Shown here: positions 53,828 through 63,373 of the stretch, in pieces
Position numbering within the stretch: position 1 is the stretch's first letter
Layout: the number at the start of each line of letters is the position of its first letter
Assembly: GCA_949296645.1 (NCBI GenBank)
Contig: CASFPH010000002.1
Location: 62,001 to 126,000 of the forward strand
DNA: 64,000 bases
Reading direction: 5' to 3'
Source of the DNA: an uncultured Bacteroidales bacterium
GTDB taxonomy: Bacteria > Bacteroidota > Bacteroidia > Bacteroidales > UBA932
Notes under the pieces: generated by a model
The model's database searches: none
What the model was told of the DNA's origin: nothing
Seen by the model: the letters and a program-made list of their open reading frames with translations, nothing else
Position numbers and translations under genes: made by a program

Positions 53828-55690
53828 ATGGTACGGCAATCCGGAGCAGATAAGACAAAGAGACTGATCATCGGCCTGTGCATTACAGGAGCGATATTTG
53901 TCATTCAGCTTTTCAGACTTCAGATAGCCGATGACGAGTACAAGATATCCGCAGCCAACAACGCGCTCAGATATGAAACACGCTACCCGTCAAGAGGGCT
54001 TATTCTCGACAGGAACGGAAAAATTCTGGTAGGTAACAAAGTCACCTACGACATCATGGCAACACCTGCAGACCTACAGCCTTTCGACACTCTTGAATTC
54101 TGCAGGATTATGGAAGCCGACCCGGAGGAAATCAAGGCAAAATTCGCTGATTTCAGAAAAAGAAGAAGGAAAATAGGATACCAGACTGTACCTCTGATCA
54201 AACAGGCCGACAGTGAAAAATACAACCGTTTCGCAGAAGTATCCTTCAAGTTTCCCGGAATCACCGCCGTATCGAGAAGCACAAGGGATTATCCGTACAA
54301 TGCATGCGGCAATCTTCTTGGATACGTAAGCGAAGTGGATACATCCTATATACGTAAAAATCCTGAATACAGAAGCGGAGACTACGCGGGAAAGACAGGA
54401 ATAGAAGCCATCTGCGAGAAAGAGCTCCGAGGAGTAAAGGGATACAGCATATTCGTCAGGGATGTCCACAACAGGATACAGTCAAGCTTCGAAAACGGAC
54501 TACATGATTCGAGCGCCGTTCCGGGAAACAACGTATATACGACAATAGATGCGGAACTGCAGAACTATGTAGAGGAAATAATGGCGAACAAGGTCGGAAG
54601 CGTAGTCGCAATCGAACCGGAGACGGGAGAGATACTGGCACTCGTTTCAAGCCCGGGAATCAGCGTGGACAAACTGGCCAACATAAACAGATACTACAAT
54701 GAGATAGCATCGGACCCGATGAAACCGATGTTCAACAGAGCGGTCATGTCGCCGTATCCTCCAGGTTCAGTATTCAAGATACTCAACGGACTGATAGCCC
54801 TTCAGGAAGGTGTTCTGACTCCATCGACCACCTACAGATGCTCTAACGGCTACCATGTGGGCAACTTTACGCTCAAATGCCATTCCCACAAGCCGTCGAT
54901 AGACATGACTGAATCCATAATGATGTCATGCAATGCATATTACTGTTATGTTCTCAGGGACATACTCGACAATCCTGCATACAGGAACATAGAGGAATCC
55001 ATGAAGGAATGGCAAAGAATGGTCATGAGTTTCGGCTTCGGGAAACCGTTAGGATGCGACCTGCCATCCGAACAGGGCGGAACCATCCCGGGCCCGGAAA
55101 CATATAACCACACCCACGGCAAAGGCAGATGGAAATCGCTTTCGGTCATATCGCTCTCCATAGGCCAGGGAGAAATAGGTGCGACACCGCTGCAACTCGC
55201 AAACTATGCAGCCATCCTTGCCAACAGGGGATACTACAGAATTCCTCACATACTGAAAGAACATGCGGATACAGCCGATGCAGCAAAATTTTCAGAAAAG
55301 AGATACACGGCAATAGACAGAAAACATTTCGATGAAATTATCCCCGGGATGTACTATGCTGTAAACAAGACGTCTGCAGACGGAGCCACCGCATGGAGAG
55401 CCGGTGTAAAAGGACTGGAAATCTGCGGAAAAACAGGAACAGCGCAAAATCCGCATGGAAAAGATCACGCCACATTCATAGGATTCGCACCGAAGGACAA
55501 TCCCAGAATAGCCATATGCGTATATATTGAAAATGCGGGCTTCGGTGGAACGTGGGCAGCTCCCGTAGCTTCGCTCGCCATCGAGAAATACCTTACAGGA
55601 AGCATTTCCAGACCTGAAGTAGAAAAGCAGATGAAAGAAGCCGTGCTCAACCCGTATTTCAAGCCGGAAGAAAAAAATGACAACAGATAA
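53828..55690 (+). CDS. mrdA: Penicillin-binding protein 2 (class B transpeptidase)
   Basis: PBP2 cross-links peptidoglycan in the elongation complex with RodA. The 620-aa protein has one N-terminal transmembrane helix (residues 12-30), a pedestal region (YETRYPSRGLILDRNGKIL) and a transpeptidase domain with SxxK at Ser314 (GSVFK), SCN in MMSCNAYY and KTGTAQNP. The last 14 bases overlap rodA. Standard gene order for the elongasome. Confidence 0.95.
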   Translation: MVRQSGADKTKRLIIGLCITGAIFVIQLFRLQIADDEYKISAANNALRYETRYPSRGLILDRNGKILVGNKVTYDIMATPADLQPFDTLEFCRIMEADPEEIKAKFADFRKRRRKIGYQTVPLIKQADSEKYNRFAEVSFKFPGITAVSRSTRDYPYNACGNLLGYVSEVDTSYIRKNPEYRSGDYAGKTGIEAICEKELRGVKGYSIFVRDVHNRIQSSFENGLHDSSAVPGNNVYTTIDAELQNYVEEIMANKVGSVVAIEPETGEILALVSSPGISVDKLANINRYYNEIASDPMKPMFNRAVMSPYPPGSVFKILNGLIALQEGVLTPSTTYRCSNGYHVGNFTLKCHSHKPSIDMTESIMMSCNAYYCYVLRDILDNPAYRNIEESMKEWQRMVMSFGFGKPLGCDLPSEQGGTIPGPETYNHTHGKGRWKSLSVISLSIGQGEIGATPLQLANYAAILANRGYYRIPHILKEHADTADAAKFSEKRYTAIDRKHFDEIIPGMYYAVNKTSADGATAWRAGVKGLEICGKTGTAQNPHGKDHATFIGFAPKDNPRIAICVYIENAGFGGTWAAPVASLAIEKYLTGSISRPEVEKQMKEAVLNPYFKPEEKNDNR

Positions 55691-57116
55691 AAAAAACATA
55701 CTGAAAAGCATAGACTGGATACTGGTCGCGATATACATGATTCTTGCCATTACAGGAATCTTGAACATCTACTCCTCCGTGTATACGGAAGAGCACATAT
55801 CCATATTCAGCCCTGCCACCAGGTCAGGAATGCAGATAATATGGTTCGGAATATCGCTTGCTGCCGCAGCCGCCATACTCTTCATCATAAATCCAAACGT
55901 ATATGACGTAATGTCCTGGATGTTCTACGGGCTCATAATGCTGCTGCTAATAGCAGTACTTTTCATAGGAGACGAAAGCAAAGGTTCCGTATCATGGATC
56001 AGGATCGGTCCGATAAGGTTCCAGCCTGCTGAAATATCCAAAATAACCACATCGCTCCTTCTCGCATCAATAATGAGCAGATACGGATTCAGGCTCAATT
56101 CCATAAAGGACCTACTGAAAATACTTGCCGTCATCCTCCTTCCGGTACTGATAATAATAATGCAGAAAGAAACCGGAACCACACTCGTATACGCCGGTTT
56201 CATATTTGTCCTGTACAGGGAAGGAATGAGCGGATGGTTCATTGCATTCGGAATGCTTGTAGTGACTCTGTTTGTAATAACCATGAAATTCTCTCCGTTC
56301 TTCGGGATACTGGCGGCCCTTGCCATATTTTCATATATGTGGCAGAAAGCCAACAGATATTCCCTGAAAAAATCATGCATTCTTTGGAGCATAGTCATAC
56401 TTTCGGCATTCATACCTATGCTGGCGGAAATTCCCGTAATCGAAAGAATCAACCCGCTGGCACCCGAATACTGGATGCTGGCCATATCCGTCGCGTGCAT
56501 GACGGCATACGGGATAAACCCTTTAAGGAAAAGATTCGACAGAAGACAATACGCCCTTGTATCTGCAGCATTCGCCGCCTCTGTCATGATGGTCTTCTCC
56601 GTAGACATCTTTTTCCACAAAATACTCCAGCCGCATCAGAGAGAAAGGATAGAAAGTCTGCTGGGTCTCAAGGAAGACATATACGGAGTCGGCTACAATG
56701 TACACCAGTCCAAGATAGCCATAGGCTCAGGCGGTTTCTTCGGCAAAGGTTACCTCAACGGAACACAGACAAAATACAACTTCGTCCCGGAACAGAGTAC
56801 AGACTTCATATTCTGCACAATAGGTGAAGAATGGGGATTTGCAGGCTCAGTGGCTCTTGTCGCGCTATATATCGCACTTATAATACGCATAGTACAGGCA
56901 GCGGAAAAAAGCAGGGAAAAATTCACGAGAGTCTACGGATACTGTGTGGCATCCGCGCTTTTCATGCACTTTCTGATAAACATAGGCATGACGATAGGTA
57001 TTCTTCCGGTAATCGGGATACCCCTTCCTTTCGTAAGTTACGGAGGCACGTCCATACTTGCCTTCACCGTAATGCTGTTCATATTCATACGGCTCGACGC
57101 AAAGGAAAGGGGCTGA
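55677..57116 (+). CDS. rodA: SEDS-family peptidoglycan glycosyltransferase RodA
   Basis: RodA polymerises lipid II with PBP2. The 479-aa protein has about ten hydrophobic segments and the SEDS motifs WIRIGPIRFQPAEISKITT, LIIIMQKETGTTLVY, GIGGFFGKG-like GSGGFFGKGYLNGTQT and FVPEQSTDFIFCTIGEEWGF, then PFVSYGGTS near the end. The region between about residues 195 and 320 is longer than in E. coli RodA (370 aa), an insertion with extra membrane segments usual in Bacteroidota. It begins inside mrdA. Confidence 0.94.
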   Translation: MTTDKKNILKSIDWILVAIYMILAITGILNIYSSVYTEEHISIFSPATRSGMQIIWFGISLAAAAAILFIINPNVYDVMSWMFYGLIMLLLIAVLFIGDESKGSVSWIRIGPIRFQPAEISKITTSLLLASIMSRYGFRLNSIKDLLKILAVILLPVLIIIMQKETGTTLVYAGFIFVLYREGMSGWFIAFGMLVVTLFVITMKFSPFFGILAALAIFSYMWQKANRYSLKKSCILWSIVILSAFIPMLAEIPVIERINPLAPEYWMLAISVACMTAYGINPLRKRFDRRQYALVSAAFAASVMMVFSVDIFFHKILQPHQRERIESLLGLKEDIYGVGYNVHQSKIAIGSGGFFGKGYLNGTQTKYNFVPEQSTDFIFCTIGEEWGFAGSVALVALYIALIIRIVQAAEKSREKFTRVYGYCVASALFMHFLINIGMTIGILPVIGIPLPFVSYGGTSILAFTVMLFIFIRLDAKERG

Positions 57117-57132
57117 CCCCAAGGCCAGCCCC
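57109..57132. terminator. Hairpin between convergent rodA and biotin carrier gene
   Basis: GGGGCTG (57109-57115) pairs with CAGCCCC (57126-57132) across the rodA stop codon, in the gap between convergent genes. The sequence after the plus-strand arm (CCTTCCTATTGT) is only moderately T-rich. Confidence 0.4.
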
Positions 57133-57170
57133 CTTCCTATTGTAATTCACTCATGAATTCCGGACCGCAG

Positions 57171-57500
57171 TCATTCCTTATCGGAATCCAGATTGATCAT
57201 AAGAGCATCCTTAGGCAACACATCCCCTTCCTTTACGTGAATTTTCCTCACTGTACCGTCAAAAGGCGCTGTTATCACATTATGCATCTTCATAGCCTCA
57301 TAAAGCATCACACGGTCTCCTTTTTTAACCGTGTCGCCCTCTTTCACATACATTTCCAGAACAGTTCCTGGGATAACGGACCTCTGTTCGCTTCTGTCCG
57401 GCTCCTTCCAGACCTTGCGTTCAAGAAACTTCTGCGTAAGTACGGTTTCGTACTTCCTTCCTTCTGCATGAATCTGCAGTATTCCCATTTTTTCTTCCAT
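57171..57500 (-). CDS. Biotin carboxyl carrier protein
   Basis: The 109-aa product from ATG 57500 (a TTG lies 12 bases upstream in the same frame) has a C-terminal biotinyl domain with the attachment motif YEAMKMHN; its Lys carries biotin. The domain reads SVIPGTVLEMYVKEGDTVKK and APFDGTVRKIHVKEGD. The N-terminal 40 residues are charged without a Pro/Ala linker. It lies 15 bases downstream of the carboxyltransferase gene and is its obvious partner. Confidence 0.92.
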   Translation of the reverse strand: MEEKMGILQIHAEGRKYETVLTQKFLERKVWKEPDRSEQRSVIPGTVLEMYVKEGDTVKKGDRVMLYEAMKMHNVITAPFDGTVRKIHVKEGDVLPKDALMINLDSDKE

Positions 57501-57515
57501 AACGGCAGACAACTA

Positions 57516-59063
57516 TTAAAATGGTGGGATTCCATGTTTCTTGTTAGGTCTCTTCAGGGTCTTGTCGCCTGAAATTTTCAGTGCATGGGCGATATATTTC
57601 CTTGTATCGCCAGGATCTATGACCGAATCTATGTACCCTTTTGAAGCCGCCACATACGGATTGGCGAATTTATCCTTGTATTCCTGTACTTTCTGCCGGC
57701 GCATTGCGTCAGGATCTTCCGCTTCCATTATCTCCTTTCTGAAAATAATGTTTGCGGCACCTTCAGGACCCATGACCGCAATTTCTGCCATAGGCCATGC
57801 AAATACGAAGTCCGCACGCAGATGCCTTGAATTCATCGCTATGTATCCGCCTCCGTATGCCTTTCTAAGGATAATGGTTATTTTAGGAACAGAAGCCTCG
57901 CTGTAGGCATAAAGGAGCTTTGCTCCGTGCCTTATGACACCTGCATGTTCCTGATCCACTCCCGGCAGATAACCTGGCATATCCTCAAGAGTAACGATAG
58001 GAATCTCGAATGCGTCGCAGTAGCGTATGAAACGTGCTGCCTTGTCCGAAGAATCGCAGTCAAGTACGCCGGCAAGGACAAGCGGCTGGTTTGCAACGAA
58101 GCCCACCGTCCTGCCTTCGATACGTCCGTAACCTATAACTATATTGGAAGCCCATTTTTCCTGTATTTCGAAGAATTCCGAACCGTCGGTGAGTGACCTT
58201 ATCACATCCCTAACATCATAAGGCTTGGTAGGTTCTTCAGGCACAATCTCGCCTATCCTGAATTTCTTGAGAGGTTCACGGCTCTTTATCGGAGCAGGCT
58301 TTTCGCTGTTGTGCGCAGGAATATATGAGAGAAGATCCTTTATCTGGGCAAAACACTCTTCTTCCGATTCCGAAAAGAAATGCGCGTTTCCTGTTATTTC
58401 GCTATGCACTCTTGCACCTCCGAGCGACTCCATGTCGATTTCTTCTCCGAGTACGGACTTGATGACTTCCGGTCCCGTAATGAACATCTTGGAAATCTTG
58501 TCGACCACAAACACATAGTCTGTAAGGGCTGGCGAATATACGGCTCCTCCGGCACATGGACCGAGAATTACGGAAATCTGAGGAATCACGCCGCTCGCCA
58601 TCGTATTCCTGAAAAATATTTCGCCATAACCGGCAAGGGAATTCACCCCTTCCTGGATTCTGGCTCCGCCTGAGTCATTGATACCTATAAGAGGTATACG
58701 CATCCTCATGGCATAGTCCATTATCTTCGTTATCTTTCTCGCATGCATCGAGCCCAAAGAACCACCGGCTACGGTAAAATCCTGCGCGTATATAGCGACA
58801 GGTTTTCCATTGATCATACCCGTACCTATAACTACACCGTCACCTGCCAGAGTCTTCTTTTCCATACCGAACTCACGTGCATCATGTTCGATGAAAAGAT
58901 CGTACTCGTAAAACGAATCCGGATCCAGCAGTTTACTTATCCTTTCCCTCGCAGGAAGCTTTCCCATCGCTATCTGTTTGGCAATGGCCTTTTCGCCTCC
59001 CCCCTGAACCGCAATCGCCGTACGCTCCTGCAATTCAGAAATTTTTCTGCTTAATAAACTCAT
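57516..59063 (-). CDS. Acyl-CoA carboxyltransferase subunit (propionyl-CoA carboxylase beta / methylmalonyl-CoA decarboxylase alpha type)
   Basis: The 515-aa protein has both crotonase-like carboxyltransferase halves: GDGVVIGTGMINGKPVAIYA and GINDSGGARIQEGVNSLAGY, then VGFVANQPLVLAG, GYLPGVDQEHAGVIRHGAKL and RKAYGGGYIAMNS. It either carboxylates propionyl-CoA with a separate biotin carboxylase or decarboxylates methylmalonyl-CoA; in propionate-forming Bacteroidales the latter is common. No biotin carboxylase or membrane sodium-pump subunit is adjacent, so the direction is open. The carrier gene follows by 15 bases. Confidence 0.9.
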   Translation of the reverse strand: MSLLSRKISELQERTAIAVQGGGEKAIAKQIAMGKLPARERISKLLDPDSFYEYDLFIEHDAREFGMEKKTLAGDGVVIGTGMINGKPVAIYAQDFTVAGGSLGSMHARKITKIMDYAMRMRIPLIGINDSGGARIQEGVNSLAGYGEIFFRNTMASGVIPQISVILGPCAGGAVYSPALTDYVFVVDKISKMFITGPEVIKSVLGEEIDMESLGGARVHSEITGNAHFFSESEEECFAQIKDLLSYIPAHNSEKPAPIKSREPLKKFRIGEIVPEEPTKPYDVRDVIRSLTDGSEFFEIQEKWASNIVIGYGRIEGRTVGFVANQPLVLAGVLDCDSSDKAARFIRYCDAFEIPIVTLEDMPGYLPGVDQEHAGVIRHGAKLLYAYSEASVPKITIILRKAYGGGYIAMNSRHLRADFVFAWPMAEIAVMGPEGAANIIFRKEIMEAEDPDAMRRQKVQEYKDKFANPYVAASKGYIDSVIDPGDTRKYIAHALKISGDKTLKRPNKKHGIPPF

Positions 59064-59085
59064 AAATCATAAAGTTTAATTTTTA

Positions 59086-59115
59086 CAAATATATGCAAAA
59101 AAATAATTTTACAAA
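59086..59115 (-). promoter_or_regulatory. Promoter of the carboxyltransferase / biotin carrier pair
   Basis: On the minus strand TTTG (59115-59112), an 18-base spacer and TATATTTG (59093-59086) match the Bacteroidota consensus at both boxes. The ATG at 59063 is 22 bases downstream. Confidence 0.55.
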
Positions 59116-59131
59116 TTCTTTAAAATTTTCA

Positions 59132-59139
59132 TACATTTG
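59132..59139 (+). promoter_or_regulatory. Bacteroidota -7 box for gcvP
   Basis: TACATTTG matches TAnnTTTG and lies 48 bases before the gcvP ATG. The upstream region is AT-rich without a clear TTG at the right distance. No glycine riboswitch-like structure is seen in the gap. Confidence 0.45.
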
Positions 59140-59187
59140 TGGAATTAAGGTTACAATATAGAATTCAACATTAAAATATCTTTAAAA

Positions 59188-62013
59188 ATGTCACTATCAT
59201 TTGCTGAAAGACACAACGGACCAAGATCGGGCGAAATCAAGGAAATGCTTGACACGCTGGGACTGGGTTCGCTAGATGAACTTGTCAGAAAGACAGTTCC
59301 TGCCGACATTCTCCTAAAAGAACCGCTGGTCCTCTCGCCTGCAATGTCAGAAGCGGCATATCTTGACAGACTCAAGGACATGGTTTCCAGGAACCGCAAA
59401 TTCCGCTCCCTTATCGGGATGGGATTCTACGGAACGGCGACAATGCCAGTCATAGCAAGGAACATTTTCGAAAATCCAAGCTGGTATACATCATATACTC
59501 CGTATCAGGCGGAAATTTCACAAGGAAGGCTCGAAGCACTCCTCAATTTCCAGACAATGATAATGGACCTCACAGGTTTCGATCTGGCCAACTGCTCGCT
59601 TCTCGACGATGCGACTGCCGCAGCCGAAGCAATGAGAATGATGTATGAACTCAGAAGCAGGGATGCCGTAAAAGCCGGCAAGAACGTTGTATTTGTCGAC
59701 AACAACATCTTCCCGCACGTTGCAGGAGTACTGGAAACCCGTGCAAATGCCCTTGGTTTCATCATCGAACGCGGAGATTTCAACACATACGCTTTCAATG
59801 AAGCATGCTACGGCGCCATCATCCAGTATCCGGCAGCAAACGGAGAAATAAGAGACTACAGTGAATTCTGTGCAAAGGCACATGAAAAAGGCATTCTTGT
59901 CACCGCATATTGCGACATACTTTCACTTGCAGTGCTTAAGGAACCTGCAGCATGGGGAGCGGACATTGCAGTCGGCACCACACAGCGTTTCGGTATTCCT
60001 ATGGGATTCGGAGGCCCTGTGGCAGGATACATGGCGACATCAGACAAATACAAAAGGAACATTCCCGGAAGAATTATAGGAGTGTCAGTAGACAGACTCG
60101 GAAACAAGGCACTAAGGCTTGCCCTCCAGACCCGCGAACAGCATATCAAGAGGGAAAAGGCCACATCCAACGTATGTACCGCATCCGCACTTTCGGCTTC
60201 AATGGCAGGCATGTTCGCCGTATATCACGGACCTGAAGGCATAAGATCCATTGCGGAAAACGCATGCAAATACGCCCACGTGGTTGCATCGAGACTGGCG
60301 GCTGCAGGATTCAGACTCACTACTGCCAATTTCTTCGATACCATAGAAATAAACGGCGTGAATTCGGCGGAAATAAAGGAAAAGGCCCTTGCATCGGGAT
60401 TCAACTTCTTCTATCCTGACAGCAACACCGTAAGGATAAGCTTCGACGAACTGTCCAACTGCGATGAAGCAAGAAAAATACTTGCCGTTTTCGGAGTAGA
60501 AGTAAAATGCGGCGAAAAATGCGAAGCCATTGCGCCTACTGTGGAAATGAAGAGAGAAAGCGCATATCTTACAGACGAGGTATTCAACAAATACCACTCG
60601 GAAACCGACATGATGCGCTACATCAAGAAACTCGAAAGAAGGGACATATCGCTTACCCACTCGATGATACCTCTCGGATCATGCACCATGAAGCTCAATG
60701 CGGCAGCTGAAATGATGCCTTTGAGCTGGGCTGAACTCACGAACGTCCATCCGTTCGCACCTCAGGATCAGGCCGAAGGTTATCTTGAAATGATACACGA
60801 ACTCGAACATGACCTTGCAGTCATTACAGGTTTCGATTCATGCTCTCTGCAGCCTAATTCTGGAGCCGCCGGAGAATATGCAGGACTCATGACAATAAGG
60901 GCATACCACCATTCAAGGAACGAAGCTCACAGAAACATCATGATAATTCCTACCTCGGCTCACGGCACAAATCCGGCAAGTGCGGTAATGGCAGGATTCA
61001 AGATCGTTCTGGTAGGCTGCGATGAACACGGCAACATCGACGTGGAAGACCTTAAGGCAAAGGCTGCTGAAAACAGGGACAATCTCGCAGGAATAATGAT
61101 AACATATCCGTCCACACACGGTATCTTCGAAGTGAAGATACGCGAAATTATCGATGCGATCCACAAAAACGGAGGTCTCGTATTCATGGACGGAGCCAAC
61201 ATGAACGCACAGGTGGGTATTACAAACCCAGGCTTCATAGGAGCCGACGTATGTCACCTCAACCTGCACAAATCATTTGCAATGCCTCATGGCGGCGGCG
61301 GTCCTGGAGTAGGCCCTATATGTATGGCAAAACATCTGACCCCGTTCCGTCCAGGACATTCCGTAATGCCGCAGTACGGCGGACAGGGAAATGCAGTAAG
61401 TGCTGCACCGTTCGGAAACGCACTGCTTCTTCCTATTACCCATGCATATATCAAGATGCTCGGAGCTGAAGGTCTCAAAATGGCAACATCACTGGCAATT
61501 CTAAATGCCAACTACATCTCTGCAAGACTCAAACCAGAATACAACACATTCTATACAGGAGCGACAGGATATGTAGGACACGAATGCATAATAGACCTCC
61601 AGCATTTCAAATCAGAATACGGAGTAGACTCTACCGACATTGCAAAACGACTCATGGACTACGGTTTCCATGCACCGACACTGTCATTCCCGGTTCATGA
61701 AACCCTTATGGTCGAACCTACCGAAAGTGAAAGCAAGGGAGAGCTCGACAGGTTCATAGAAGCAATGCTTCAGATAAAGAAGGAATGCGAGGAGATAAAA
61801 TCAGGCAAATACGATGCCGAAGACAACCCTGTAAAGAATTCGCCACATACGGCACTTGAAGTGTGCGGCAACGAATGGAACCATAAATATGACAGGGAAA
61901 CCGCTGCATATCCGCTCGAATGGATAAAGGGCAACAAGTTCTGGCCTCATGTGGCCCGTGTCGACAACGGATACGGAGACAGAAACCTTGCATGCAGCTG
62001 CCACCAGTTCTGA
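59188..62013 (+). CDS. gcvP: Glycine dehydrogenase (decarboxylating), single-chain P protein
   Basis: GcvP decarboxylates glycine and passes the aminomethyl group to the H protein of the glycine cleavage system. The 941-aa chain contains both the N-terminal half (RHNGPRSGEIKEML, YTPYQAEISQGRLEALLNFQ) and the C-terminal catalytic half with the PLP Lys in HLNLHKSFAMPHGGG, plus SHGTNPASA-like SAHGTNPASAVMAG. Many bacteria split these halves; here they are fused. The other gcv genes are not nearby. A strong hairpin terminator follows. Confidence 0.96.
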   Translation: MSLSFAERHNGPRSGEIKEMLDTLGLGSLDELVRKTVPADILLKEPLVLSPAMSEAAYLDRLKDMVSRNRKFRSLIGMGFYGTATMPVIARNIFENPSWYTSYTPYQAEISQGRLEALLNFQTMIMDLTGFDLANCSLLDDATAAAEAMRMMYELRSRDAVKAGKNVVFVDNNIFPHVAGVLETRANALGFIIERGDFNTYAFNEACYGAIIQYPAANGEIRDYSEFCAKAHEKGILVTAYCDILSLAVLKEPAAWGADIAVGTTQRFGIPMGFGGPVAGYMATSDKYKRNIPGRIIGVSVDRLGNKALRLALQTREQHIKREKATSNVCTASALSASMAGMFAVYHGPEGIRSIAENACKYAHVVASRLAAAGFRLTTANFFDTIEINGVNSAEIKEKALASGFNFFYPDSNTVRISFDELSNCDEARKILAVFGVEVKCGEKCEAIAPTVEMKRESAYLTDEVFNKYHSETDMMRYIKKLERRDISLTHSMIPLGSCTMKLNAAAEMMPLSWAELTNVHPFAPQDQAEGYLEMIHELEHDLAVITGFDSCSLQPNSGAAGEYAGLMTIRAYHHSRNEAHRNIMIIPTSAHGTNPASAVMAGFKIVLVGCDEHGNIDVEDLKAKAAENRDNLAGIMITYPSTHGIFEVKIREIIDAIHKNGGLVFMDGANMNAQVGITNPGFIGADVCHLNLHKSFAMPHGGGGPGVGPICMAKHLTPFRPGHSVMPQYGGQGNAVSAAPFGNALLLPITHAYIKMLGAEGLKMATSLAILNANYISARLKPEYNTFYTGATGYVGHECIIDLQHFKSEYGVDSTDIAKRLMDYGFHAPTLSFPVHETLMVEPTESESKGELDRFIEAMLQIKKECEEIKSGKYDAEDNPVKNSPHTALEVCGNEWNHKYDRETAAYPLEWIKGNKFWPHVARVDNGYGDRNLACSCHQF

Positions 62014-62042
62014 TAAAAGAAAATTAAATGAACTACTGAAAC

Positions 62043-62080
62043 GGAGGGATGTCTGCAAATCGGACATCCCTTCATATTTT
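62043..62080 (+). terminator. Rho-independent terminator after gcvP
   Basis: GGGATGTCTG (62046-62055) pairs with CGGACATCCC (62061-62070), one pair being a G-T wobble, with loop CAAAT. The stem extends outward by A-T, G-T and G-C pairs. It is followed by ATATTTTT. Best terminator in the window. Confidence 0.8.
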
Positions 62081-62101
62081 TAAAAATAAATCATAGCGGA
62101 A

Positions 62102-63373
62102 ATGGTTGACAAGGAAAAAGAACTGAAACTCATCACCGCCCTCCCGGACGCGATACACGGCTTCATGTTACGAAACGGCGTTCCTGAAGCCTTTGCGGCA
62201 TGGCTTGATCAGATAATATCCATGGCAATAATCATACTCATAGCCTATCTGATCGGTATTGCCGCCGACAGGATAGGCAACAGGATAATGTTCAGGATAA
62301 TGAGGCTGACCAAAACCGAATGGGATGACATATTCTACAAAAACCGTGTATTCCACAAGGCAATCACAACCATACCTGCAATGATCATATATTCGCTCGT
62401 ACCTCTGGCCATAAGATCGGCAGTCTGGATCTCCGTATTCAGAAAAATTGCGGTAATCTACATAATAGTCCAGATAATCAGGGCGATTTCCTCTGCAACA
62501 ACATCGCTTACGGAAATATATTCCGCAAAAACGCATTATTCCACAAAGCCGATAAAGGTATTTTTCCAGATTATCAACGTAGTGTCGATATTCTGCGGAG
62601 GAATAATCATTCTCAGCGTACTGATAAACGAATCCGTCACTACTCTGATTGCCGGACTCGGAGCCTCCATGGCAATAATAATGCTCATATTCAAGGACAG
62701 CATACTCGGATTCGTGGCAGGATGGCAGCTTTCGGCAAACGACCAGCTCAGGATAGGCGACTGGATTACGGTTCCGAAATACGGGGCTGACGGAGACGTC
62801 ATAGAGATGAGTCTCTATGCCGTAAAGGTCAGGAACTTCGACAACACAATAACTACAGTACCGCCTTACGCTCTGATAAGCGAGTCCTTCCAGAACTGGA
62901 GAGGTATGCAGGAATCTGGTGGAAGAAGAATAAAGAGATCCATCAACATCGATATGAAAAGCGTACGTTTCTGCGACAGCGAAATGCTGGAACGGTTTTC
63001 GTCAATCGGCATACTTAGGGAATACATAGAAACAAAACAGAAGGAAATAGACGAGTTCAACGTGAAACTGCCCGAAAAATCCCCGATATACAGAAGGCAG
63101 ACCAACCTCGGCGTATTCCGCGCCTATGTGACAAACTACCTTAAAAACAATCCGGAACTGAACACATCGCTTACATACATGGTAAGGCAGCTCCAGCCCA
63201 CGGAAAAAGGTATTCCTCTGGAAATATACTGTTTCGTAGCCGACAAGAAATGGGTACATTACGAAAGCGTGCAATCGGATATTTTCGACCACATCATATC
63301 GATAATCCCGTTTTTCGGACTGGAAATATTCCAGTACCCGTCCGACAACAGAACCGCTGTCATATCCAATTGA
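62102..63373 (+). CDS. Mechanosensitive ion channel family protein (MscS, YbdG-like)
   Basis: The 423-aa membrane protein has about five N-terminal hydrophobic segments (residues 33-215) and then an MscS pore and beta domain. The pore helix segment reads IAGLGASMAIIMLIFKDS and continues ILGFVAGWQL; GDWITVPKYGADGDVIEMSL follows. Length and layout resemble E. coli YbdG, which gates weakly on hypo-osmotic stress. The 3' end overlaps convergent miaA by 14 bases. Confidence 0.88.
   Translation: MVDKEKELKLITALPDAIHGFMLRNGVPEAFAAWLDQIISMAIIILIAYLIGIAADRIGNRIMFRIMRLTKTEWDDIFYKNRVFHKAITTIPAMIIYSLVPLAIRSAVWISVFRKIAVIYIIVQIIRAISSATTSLTEIYSAKTHYSTKPIKVFFQIINVVSIFCGGIIILSVLINESVTTLIAGLGASMAIIMLIFKDSILGFVAGWQLSANDQLRIGDWITVPKYGADGDVIEMSLYAVKVRNFDNTITTVPPYALISESFQNWRGMQESGGRRIKRSINIDMKSVRFCDSEMLERFSSIGILREYIETKQKEIDEFNVKLPEKSPIYRRQTNLGVFRAYVTNYLKNNPELNTSLTYMVRQLQPTEKGIPLEIYCFVADKKWVHYESVQSDIFDHIISIIPFFGLEIFQYPSDNRTAVISN

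Noticed and set aside
59064-59187. Glycine riboswitch before gcvP
   Set aside because: The 124-base gap is AT-rich with promoter boxes only; no aptamer-like pairing or GGA-rich conserved core is visible.
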